DNA of 64,000 nt, taken from positions 1,298,811 through 1,362,810 of the forward strand of contig NW_024037062.1 of NCBI RefSeq assembly GCF_015706575.1, in the 5' to 3' direction. Numbering within the stretch: the first letter of the stretch is position 1; every line of letters starts with the position of its first letter. Shown here piece by piece: positions 12,301 to 24,300 of this stretch. The translations under genes and the position numbers were made by a program. The notes below the pieces were generated by a model that was not told the origin of the DNA, ran no database searches, and saw only the letters and a list, made by a program, of their open reading frames with translations. Source of the stretch: Patiria miniata (taxonomy: Eukaryota; Echinodermata; Asteroidea; Valvatida; Asterinidae).

Positions 12301-15300
12301 CATTGTTCAATCTACGGTCAGCTATGATCTTCACGAAGTGGTGAAAGCATCTGAAGAAGAGGTTCTTCCACAGGAAGAGGTTCCAAAGCCAGCAATTGAA
12401 GAAGAGGAGAGAATTGAGGAAGAAGTAGCTCCAGAAGAAGTTTTAGAACAAGAAGAGGTTGTCATGGTAGAGAAAACAATTGAGGAAGAAGCTGCGCCAG
12501 ACATTCTTCCTGAAGAAGAGGAGCCTGTGCAAGAACCTGAAGAACAGGTTGTTGGAGAAGAGGAAAAAATGGAAGAAGCTGCACCAGAAGAAGAGTTTGC
12601 CCAGGAGGTTGTTCCTGAGGTAGAGGAAGTGGCACCAGAGAAAATCTATGAGGAAGAACAAGAAACGGAGGTAGTCATGCAAGAGATAAGAATGGAGGAA
12701 GAAGCTGCTCCTGAAGTAGTTGAACAAGAAACCCTTCCAGAACAAGAAATACAGGAGGACATTGTTACTGAACCAGATCAAGAACCAAAGGAAGAGGAAC
12801 ATATAGAGCTTGTGGCTCCTGAAGTTGAAGATGTTTCTCAGGTGGTTCAAGATGAGGAGAAACTAGTTCACACAGAAACTCATATCAGTGTCAAGCAAAC
12901 CATTGTTCAGTCTACAGTAACCTATGATCTTCATGGGGAGTCGAAAGCAACTGAAGAAGAGGCATCTGAAGAAGTTGTGCTTCCAGAGGAAGAGATTCCA
13001 GAGCCAGCAATCGAAGAAAAGGAGAGAATTGAGGTAAAGGAAGAGGAAACTTTTGATGAGCCAGAACCAGAAGAGGTTGTCATGGAAGAGAAAATAATTG
13101 AGGAAGAAACTGTGCCAGAAGTTCCTTATGAAGAAGAGGAACCTGTGCAAGCACGTGAAGAGCAGGTGGTTGAAGAAGTGGAAAAACTGAAAGAAGCTGC
13201 ACCTGAAGAAGAAGTTACCCCTGCGGCAGAGGAAGTTGCACCAGTGGAAATATCTGAACAAGAAACAGAAGATGTAGTCATGAAAGAGGAAAGAATTGAG
13301 GAAGAAGCTGCCTCTGAAGAAGTTGAACTGGAAACCCTTCCAGAACAAGAACTGCATGAGGAAGTGGTAACGGAACAAGATCAAAAACCACAAGAAGAAG
13401 AACATATGGAAGATGTGGTTTCTGACGTTGAAGGCGTTCAGGTGCTTCACGAGGAGGAGAAAATAGTTCACACAGAAACTCACATCAGTGTCCAGCAAAC
13501 CATAGTTCAATCCACTGTCATCCATGATCGTCATGAAGAGGCAAAGGAAACTGAAGAAGAGGCACACGAAGAAGTAGAGCCAGAACAAGAACAAGAAGGA
13601 GTAATTGTGGAAGAGGAAAGAATTGAGGAAGAAGCTGCTCCAGAAGTTCCCTTGGCTGAGGAAAGTGCACCGGAGGAAACCTATGAAGAGCAAGAGCAAA
13701 AACCTGAAGAGCCAGAAGATGTTATTATGGAAGCGGAGAGAACTGAGGAAGAAGCTGTGTTGGAAGAAGTGACCAAAGAAGAAGCTGCACCAGAAGTTCC
13801 TGCTGAGGAAGAGGAGGAAGTTGAACCAGAAGAAACCTTACTGGAACCTGTGCAAGAACCCGAAGAACAGGTTATTGTGGAAGAGGAGAGAATAGCTGAA
13901 GAAGCTGCCCCAGAAGTTCTTAAAGAAGAGGAAGTAGTACCAGAAGAAACATTCCAAGAACTAGAACAAGAGCCACAGCAAGAGGTAGTTGTGGAAGAGG
14001 AAAGAATTGAAGAGGAAGAAGAGGCACCAGAAGGGGAAGAGAAAGAAGATGTCCAGGAACCACAAAAAGTTGAAACAGAAAGTGATGAAGTGATTGACCA
14101 AGAGCCTGAAGAAGAACCCAAAGAAGACCAAACAGAAATATTAGTAGACACCCAAAAAACTATCCACATGGAAACACATACCATTGTGCAGCAGACTGTT
14201 GTGAAGACCATTGTTTCAGAGGTTCATCACGAGCATCAGCAGCCTTCACTTCCAGATGAGGAGGACATTCGAGAAGAAATTCAGGAGCCAGGTGAAATTG
14301 CAGTAGTTGCAACTGAAAAAGAGCCCACTAAAGAAGTTGAGGAGTTTGAAGACCAAAGAGATGAAGAGCAGCTGCAAGAAGAATCTGTCTTGGAGGATGA
14401 AGATGTTGGAGATGTAGATGAACAGGAAGACGTTCTAAAATCTGTAGAAGAATCAATGGAAGATCAACAAGAACAAGAACTGACCCCTGAGGCTATTGCT
14501 GAGGCAGAATTGGGAATTGCTAGGGAAATCAGAGTAGTTGAGCAAAGTGTCTCAGTTCACAGGCTGGTTGAGAGCATTGAAGCAAAGGAGCAAGAACTGG
14601 ATCAGCCTGATGTGGATTATGAGGAAACAGAAGAAACCCATGCAGAACAGGAAGGAGAACTGGAACCAAAAGAAATGGAACCAGTAGAAGAACCAGAAGA
14701 AAGTGCAGAGATAGTTGAAGCAGAACCAGCAGAAGAACCTGTTGAACAAATTGTGGAAGAATTTCCAGAGGAACCTGAAGAGGAAGAGGTTGAGAAGGAA
14801 GCGGCAGCTGAACCTTTTACAGAGGAGAAGCTTGAAGAAACCCAGGAACAGGTTGAAAGTGAGGCTGTGTTTAGTTATGATGTTGATCATGTGGATGGCG
14901 AAGAGAAACCAGCAGAAGATGAAGAGGACAATGATGAAGTTCTTGACGACATTCCAAGATCACCATTTCCACAGTTGGAGAAACCAGAAGAAAAGACGAA
15001 ACATGAGCCTGTCTTGGATGAAGATGATAACCCGGAGGAAGTCGATGAGTACTTGTATGAGGAATATTCTGCTGAGGGTGGCATCTCTGAGGATGCCGAC
15101 ATTGAAGATAACTTAATTGAGGAGAAACCAGAGGACACTGAAAGACCTCATACTCCAGAGATTCTTGATATCACAGAAACATACTCGAGCCAAAGCTATA
15201 TGCACCTACAAGAAGAAAGTATTGCAGTCATTGAATCTCCTTATACACCGGAGATGACACCAAGAGGCGAAGACAGTGACAAAGAAGATGGCAGACTGAG

Positions 15301-18300
15301 CCCGGATATTGAAACAGAAGACCGTCGATCCAGCTTGGAGGTCATCCAAATGGAAGAAAAGTATTTAGTACAAACACCATCTGGCGAAACCTCTCTCAGA
15401 GATGATGGTGAGAAACTGGAAGAAGAGCATGAAATTATCCAAGAAACTGAGACCTTTGAACAGGAGTTTGTGCCTCCTCCAGTAGACCTTGCATTTGAGG
15501 AGCAGAAACTCCGAGAAGAGGATGAACTACTCTTACCCCAGACACCAGAAATCACCCCAATCCCAGACTCACCGATTGAATCTGATGGAGAATTGAAGGA
15601 AGTAGCATTCTCTGAACAAGAAGAGCACATCTTAGAGACTCCTCAAGATCTTGATCTCAAGCAGCAGACAGAGCAGTATGAGACCCTCCAGACGCCAGAA
15701 ATTCAAGAACTGCCAGACACACCTGAATCTTTACCAGAACCAATTCCTATTTGCGAAGACGAGGCCCAAGATGACTTTGAAGAGCAGCTACAGGAAGAAC
15801 AACATGTCCCTGAAGAGCAAAGAGAAGAAGAACCCATCGAAGAAGAGGTTCAGTTGGTTGATGGTCCAACAGAGCAGGATTACTATGACCCCAACCTCCT
15901 TGTTGCACCTGCTTCTGCTCAAATTCTAGAACCTCTAGAAGAACAAGAAGCTAGGTCACAAACCCCTGAGGAGGAGCAGCAAGAATCCCAAGTAGAAGAG
16001 GAGGAACTAGAGGAAGAGAGAGAAGTGGAAGACATAGAGCCAGAGCATGAACAAGAGGCTCAACCAAAAGAGGAGCAACCATTTGAAGAACCAAAAGAGG
16101 ACTTGCAGCCACTGACACCTCTACCGTCCCCCGAAGATGAGGCACAAGCTGCTGCCCAGAGAAGTGAGATGTTGGAGAGCAGCGATATCCAAGCCCGACT
16201 TGAAGAAGAAATAAGGGAGGACCATCTCTCAGAAGTGACCACGACTGTACAGGAGTCTTCATACTCCCAGACTACTGTGATAACACATGAGTCTACTGTC
16301 ATCATTGGAGGAGAGCCTTCTGATGAAGCAGCTGATTCCATAACTCTTCCCGGAGAGCCCCAGCCCGTCTCAGAATCGGAAGGTCAACTTCCATCTCCGG
16401 ATGAGGAGGAAGAATCTCACAAGCCGCCTCCGCACAAGCTGGCTCCTCCTCCAGGACAGGAAGTTGAGGAAAAGGGTGACGAGGTGGACAGCCCAACAAA
16501 ACCTGTGGCAGTTGCAGTTGTCGGAGGTACTGCCATAGCTAGCTTTGGAGAGTTCCAATCTCGAGATCGTGAGCCATCAGAAGATTCAGAGATTGAGGAT
16601 GATCTGGAAGAAAAAGCTGTTGAAGAAGATGAAGGGATGTATGAAGAAGACGTTCCCAGGGATGATGTTCTAGCTTCAGATGAAGGGGACGTTGACGGGG
16701 AAACAATCAAAGCAGATGAAGAAGTGCCAGTCTCAGAACCTCAAGAAGAGGAGGAAATTATAGCCGATGATCGAATCGAAGAGCAAGAGTTTGTAGGGAA
16801 GCAGGAAGAAATAGAGTTTGAAGAAGAAGGCGTGCAAGAGTCTCAAGATGAAACATACCAGGAGAAAGAGGTGCAAGAGCTAGAAGAATGCCCTCTGGGT
16901 GAAGAACAAGTTGAGGATCAGACTCCTTTAGAGACTACTGAACACACACAAGTCAGCACTTTCACTGAATCCTCAGAGGTCACAACACGTACCGTGTATG
17001 CCGAGGTGCACCATGAGAGGGTTGTGGTAGCCAGTACCCAGGCTGGAGTGGAGTCTACTTTGGAGGTATGGTGCTAAGAATTGAATAATTGTTCATGCAA
17101 TCATCAAGCTGCTGTTTCAAGTCCCATTGCTGGAATGTTCACATGCACTGCATCTTCAGTTTTTGTTGTGTCTTCTGTACACAAAATGCTACTGTACTAA
17201 AGACCACCTGTTGGCAACCGGCGTCCATTTTGTTATCTTCCCATGATACCACATGCCTTCCCATGATGCATCAGATATCCCATCATTCCTTATCAAACTT
17301 TTCTGTTCATTCATGCCAGCACATACATTGTAGCATGAAAAACAGCTTGCTTAATCAGGTCATCACTGCTACATTTTTATTTTACAATTTGTTTTTCTTT
17401 AGAAAATTAGTGATTCGTTTGTTTTTATTCATTTGCATACCATTACACTTTTTATCCTTGGAAATAATAACATGTTGAAAAGCTTGCTTCTATTATTTTT
17501 GTTTCTCTTGCAATTTTTGATTCATAAACATTCCTCTCTTTTTTTGCTAAAATGTTGATTGATTGTTGATTTTTACATACATTTTCATCGTTAGCATGAC
17601 ATCAGTTATACCACATGTGTTTCTTTGCAGCTTTTCAGGTTATTTTGCCCACTCATTTTTGTTAAGCTTTCAGTGGATGTATTTCATATTGTAGATTATT
17701 TGTGTTTTCTATTTCTCTTCTTGTACATGTACCACAAAGATAGCCAGTATTTTAATAAGCATCTGACTTTACAACAACAAAAGTTGAAAGTGTGCATTTT
17801 GAACTAAAACATGTGCATGCAAAATAACCTGACTGTCTGAAACATCAAACTAAAAAGTCAATGAGTAGTTAGCTTTCATGAAGTGCTAACAAAAAGAAAA
17901 CAGATTAAGCCGTGTCCGATTTAACTTGGCTATGGCTAAAATTAACACACAGGTCTATGGGAAGCGGCTGTGGCTGCTGCCATAGGCACGTGTGTAATAG
18001 CAAGCCATAGTCCAGTAATTCGGAAACATGGCTTTAGCACGTGTGCTGTGTTAGATATCTGCGGCTAACCTTAACAATCACAGTTCTGTACATGTTCAGT
18101 ATCGTCAGAAAAAAAAAAATCAAAACATTTTTGCCAATTGTAACCTACTTGAACAGTAGGACTTCACTATAGTGAATGGAGTGGGACCACAAAATGTTGC
18201 TCAGTATGGCAGTTTCATTCAAGCACTTTTTTGCTGTCAATGTTCAGTAGAATTGTATGTAAATTTTGGAAGCAAAAGGAGGATGTGGCTTATAGCCCAA

Positions 18301-21300
18301 TGGTCGGTGTAACATCATCCTACCGTACGACCGTGAAACTCAAAACTTTTAAACTTTACATTTGGTCTCAAACTAAAGAACAAGTTCGCTCTGCGAACAC
18401 AATGGGGTCAATAGCTTTTGGTTATCGGCTCCGTGTACAAGCACCCCCTCAACGATTACAAAAGGAGAGTTGGGGGACCACTGGAAGAGACATTGGAACA
18501 AGTTTCTGATGATGCCTGGCGCAAACTCGAAGGTGCTATTGCTTGGGCGCATTTGAAGTTAACTTAGTCGTGCGTACTCTGCGCCATACCCGCATGAACC
18601 AGTCCTGTTTACTGGGCTTTAGCATGTGCGTGAAAGTGGTCTCGATAGTGGTAGAAATGCGCCGTTTACTGTTCGTGCACAGAGTCGATAATTGAAGACT
18701 GCTAACGCTAAAAGCCGAATGGGTTATTGAGATATTATCACTGAATGTTTGGTAAAGTTTTCAATTATAGTGGCGTCCTACTGTACTTTTTTCACCCTCA
18801 CCCCACCAACCACCTCCATCTCCCCCCCCCCAAAAAAAAAATCCACCAGAAGCACCCCACATTCATATATTTTTTTTTCTCCTTCCTTTCTCAATCTTCC
18901 TCAGGAGCAGGATCAATCGGAGACAAGCTTTCACAGAGAGGTACTGCTCGCTAAATAAGACGGCCAAACACTGAAGGATGCCTACAAACAATAAAAGAAA
19001 AATAAGCAAATCCAGCCGCAGCGCAATCCCCGACAGAAATGACAAAAGAAATGGTCAATGTTGCATGTGTTTTATGTGGACCTGCTTGCTCAACCTCCCT
19101 GAGCATTGTGTATTCGTACTGATTTGCATAAAAGAAGCATCACCTCATGAATATGCATGAAGTATTGCTTTATTCTGCACTTTTTTGTTTATTTTTTTAT
19201 GTTCTTATCACATTGAATCACCTACAAAACTTTTTGGTTTTAATTAATCATAGAATAAATCTCTGAATGCTTTGCCTTTACTTTAATAATTTACTTTAAT
19301 ATTTTTAATAATTAATCACCTGTTTATTACTCATCAACTGGACGATTTGATTTTGTTTAATTTATTGCCACTTGCTAGAATTGGAAAAAAGTATTGTCGA
19401 AAAGTTTGGAGACTGATTTATTTTCATACTTTTGTGTTGACTTAATCGAAAGGTATTTAATTTATTGCTTTATAATTAAATATGCTTTCATTAGTTTATC
19501 ACTTTGTGTACATAATTTATTTTGCTTGTTTTTGCCTGGACATGTATTTTGCGAATACTGATGATACTTACATGAGCTGCATTTTAAAAAAACAAATTGT
19601 TACTATTTTTTTATTTATTTGTTTTTGAGTGTGTCTTGCAAATGAAAAAAATTGTCCTGCATTTTTGAATTTGCATTTGCTTCAGTTTGTTTTTAAACGA
19701 TACGTCTGTAAGGCGGAGCAAGGAAACTTTAAGCTGCAGCAAAATAGTTTGTCCAGCTGCAAACCCCGATGCCTGCTGAAAATGCCCCCTTCCGACGCCT
19801 TGTATCAAAATTCCACAGCAAACCTATCGCAATTGATTCCTGGTGTACACATTAGGCATGTGTTGGATTTGAGATTCCTGATATGTGCAGCAGATGTAGA
19901 TCTTGAAGAAAATAACAACTGTCAATTTTTGGAGTTTCATTAAATTGAAAATTAGCAAATTTTGCTTCCAGCCTGCCTGCAAAGAATCCCCTACCCTAGT
20001 CAAACAGATCGGTGCACAATATGATGAAATTGTTCATATCATGATAAAAGAATGAAATTTGGCACACAGACTATATGATATTTTGGCTATAGGGACACCG
20101 CAGATTTGTCTTTTGAACAAAATATATTATGATAACATGCAGTGGCTGCCATTTTGAACATTTTGAAAATTGCTTGTTATCCTATGATAAAATTTTGCTC
20201 AAAGAACAAAATTGCAATGTCCCATATGATAGCCTAATATCTTTCCTATGACATACTGTTACTTTGTGCCAAATTTCATGCTTTTATCACCAAACTGAGC
20301 AATGTTATCACCATCTGCTGTACTACGAGCCTTATTGTTGGAATTTCAGCATGACCATTTTTCATTTTACCAAATTGTCCTTTCCCCAATCCTTTTACCC
20401 AAGAACAATCCCCATCCCTTCCCTTTCCACAACTTCCACTGATCAAACATTTTTGCAGTCCTTTATCCTTTTCAGTTGAAAACATGATTTACATACCACT
20501 TTTAAATACCATGTTAAACCAACAACTGTGATTACTCATCTACATCTTTGCATTATGTATTAACATTTCACTAACATTATGTATGTGTACGTTTTGTATG
20601 TCATTGTATAATTCTCGTCTAGTTCATAAATTAAATTATATATAACTAGAAAACTGCACATGGATTTTTCATATTTCAGATTTATGAAGTTGATAAAACT
20701 TTGATGTACATGTAGATACAATTTTTCACGTACCGGTACATGGAACATTTTTTCTTTGAAAAAAAAAGGAAGATTTTCCCCCATCATAGTTACCATTTTA
20801 GTAAGATTGTATTTTTTTTTTCATCAAATATTCGGACTAAAAATGTTTGAGTCATAGTCCTATTTTCACTTATAATACTTGTAAACCATAGGTGTATTTA
20901 GGACACATGACAATCAATTTTGAGCATTGCTGGATTCGTGTACTACAGCAAATCTTTCCGTTGGAATTTTTTTACTTTTGAGAAAATGTGGTGAGACAAA
21001 GGGATGTGGTGCAAGTGGTGTGGTGAGTTTAATCTTGAAGAGGCGAGTGTTGTGTGGTGAAAGTGATATCTGGTGTTGATATTTGTGTATTTTGTTTCTC
21101 GTGTGCTGACGTCTTTGATCTGTTCGTGACGTCCATTTTGTGTGTTGTTTTCATTCATGTTAATTTGCTCGCCATATGAAAGTTATTTTCAACCCTTTTT
21201 GCCCCAATAAACAATAAGGCTTTGTTTTGTTTCTCTGAAAGCTTCCCCCGAAATTGCTTAAAAGAAACCTTTTATTTTTGCAACAAAACAAATGCCGTAA

Positions 21301-24300
21301 AAGTTCATCTGATATGCTCCAATTGTTTTCTTTGTATATGTAAAAAAAAATACACAATCATTGAATGTTTTCATCTTCATTTAGGAATGAATTTAATTGA
21401 AATGAATTGCCAATCTTATGAATGTTAATCAACATCAAATTATTCCAGCTCTCTGGTCATGTCACTTAACCTGACATTGATGAATATTCATGTCCCACCG
21501 TGCCCACTTTGCATTAAAAAAAACATAACCCCGCCCACTTTTCACTCTTGTTGCACCAATCACAATGCATGCAACCAGTTCTATGCATTATTCATTACCT
21601 CCAGCCGCCAATCGATGAGCAGTTTGAAGCAGCTGACAGACCAGACGTGCCGGAGGAGAAGCCCAGGGCTACCCAAGAGGACCTTGATGCCTTAGCCGAC
21701 GCCTTCAATGAATTCAGCATGCCAAGTAAGTGACAATGAAGTCATAGCCATACTCTCAATGAATTCACCATACCAAGTAAGTGACAATGAAGTCGTAGCC
21801 ATGCTCTCAATGAATTCAGCATGCCAAGTAAGTGACAATGAAGTCGTAGCCATATTCTCAATGAATTCAGCATGCCAAGTAAGTGACAATGAAGTCGTAG
21901 CCATATTCTCAATGAATTCACTATGCCAAGTAAGTGACAATGAAGTCGTAGCCATACTCTCAATGAATTCAGCATGCCAAGTAAGTGACAATGAAGTCGT
22001 AGCCATATTCTCAATGAATTCAGCATGCCAAGTAAGTGGCAATGAAGTCGTAGCCATATTCTCAATGAATTCAGCAGGCCAAGTAAGTGACAATGAAGTC
22101 GTAGCCATATTCTCAATGAATTCAGCATGCCAAGTAAGTGACAATGAAGTCGTAGCCATATTCTCAATGAATTCACTATGCCAAGTAAGTGACAATGAAG
22201 TCGTAGCCATACTCTCAATGAATTCAGCATGCCAAGTAAGTGACAATGAAGTCGTAGCCATATTCTCAATGAATTCCTCGTGCCACGTAAGTGACAATGA
22301 AGTCATAGCCACAGCCTAAATGGATTTGGCTTGTCAAGTAAGTTTGCAGCCTTAAAGATACTATCTTGCCATGCACGTGTTGATGGTGGATGTACTAGCG
22401 CCCTCAGTTAGTTTGTTCTCCATTGTGGATTAATATCAAGCTATATGCTTGGCAAAAAAACTAAATGAATTTTTCTGTCAATGGCATGAGAAAAAAAATG
22501 TAGCTCTGTTGCACAATAATCAATATTTCTCTTATGACTTGCTTGTGCCAAATTTATTTAATTTTGGACCTCTGAAGATGGCAAATTGTTACGAAATGTG
22601 GAATTGCTTCAAGTATTATAACATTTTCCCCCGAAGCGTTTGAAGATGAAGACGAGCCCGAATCTTACAAACCAGTGAACGGCGAAGCCGAGGAGGAGCA
22701 ACCAATCCAAGGACATGACATCAGCACGGAGGAGTCGGCCCCGCCCACAAGACGCCAAGAGGAGGCGGGACCTAGCATCCTGACGCCTGACGACGAGAGA
22801 GAGCTACAAGAACTCTGGGAGCTGACTCAAGAAATGCCAGAGAATGCTTCATTAGGTAAATGCCAAAAGTGTCCAGTCATTCTGTGAAAAAAATCTCAAA
22901 ACTGAAAGATGTGAATGATTTAAAATGTACCACGTTACGTCGCACAACTTGTGGTACGATAAGGTTGCACGGTCCCTGCTGTTATGTTTCAGAGTGGGCT
23001 TATGTGATACATTAGGATCATTCTGCAAATTTAGGGTTCAAAGTGTGACTTTTTCCCCTGTCCCTGTTACCTTGGTACTTTGTATTTTACCATTCAAGTA
23101 TCATTCAAGGATAAGAATGAATTCCAAAGATTTTTTTGTGTTGGGTATATGTAGGTACCGGTAGTTTGCTATTCAAAATTACTCTTTGAGCCAGTCTGCA
23201 TTAAGGAGTGCATCAGAATTAGAGGTCAGACGTAACGGGGACAGAAGGTAAAAAGTGAACCCCAAATTTATAGAATGACCAACTTGCCAATAGTGGTGCG
23301 GTGTTTAGTAGTATCAAGTAAGGGTTTTTATGTTAACGGCCATCTCCAAATGACATTCTAGTGATGAATCGCCTGCTGACCCAACAAGCTTGAACGTTGG
23401 GTCCTAAGACATCTCATTAGCAATCAGAATGTCATGGACTTTAGTCCCACCTAAGAAAACTTGTTTCGTTTATCACCCCCAAGACAGCATTAAAAGAATA
23501 TTTGCGACCTCCAGTGATGGCAATTGATCAGATAACGATTACAATTTTCTAGAGTTTACCCCAGTCGCCCAGGCTGCCCCTGTGGTACAGTCCTCGGCTC
23601 CCGTTGTGGAGCTAGCGCCAGACTCGGATCGTTACGACGGCGACTCCTCGCCTGAGGAACGTCGGTTCTCAGACAGTCCACTGAGTAGCGCGTCGGATGA
23701 CAGACAAGGTGAAGACGCAGATGGTGATTGTGTTTACTAACTTCAGACATTGTTTATAAACCATTAGATTTGCACCAAACTTTCTCGTCTTGAGTTCATC
23801 GGGATTTTAGTGCATCACAAGTCATAAACAAGGACGTGTCTGTAACAAGTTGATCACAAGTTAACAGCAAGTCAATCACAAGTCCATCACAAGACATTCC
23901 AGTGTCAAATTGCAAGTTGGTTCACAACGAACGGGGCATGACAAAGGAATGCCACCGGACACGATTCATTTCGTTATCCTGTCACTTAACCTCTTGCCGC
24001 CGGGTTTGTATGCTCGCTGCACAGGCTTACACGCATCACCGCACAGAGCCTCTGCACTAGCGGCACCGCACTGCTAGTCATATGCCTAGCCACTACCCAC
24101 AGATTTAATTCCACGGCTGACCACATCATTCCGGAGTGTGGCTTAGCCGTCAGCCGGCGTCAAGGGATTAATGGAGACTGAATGACTTGTGATTGACTTT
24201 GTGAGGATTTGACACAAACTCCATGATGGCGTGTGGGAAAGTTTGCATCTCACTGCACAACACATAGGCCATCAGCCTGGGGGTTTGGTCAGTATCAAAT

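Noticed and set aside
8318-13699. Long minus-strand open frames (up to 382 codons) opposite the giant exon
   Set aside because: They are Phe/Leu/Tyr-rich complements of GAA/GAG-rich coding repeats, recur with the repeat period and have no splice or start support.
21692-22319. Open frames of about 200 codons on both strands in the 51-bp array
   Set aside because: They exist only because the unit length is divisible by three; the first unit is an exon/intron junction and the true exon frame stops at TGA after the donor.
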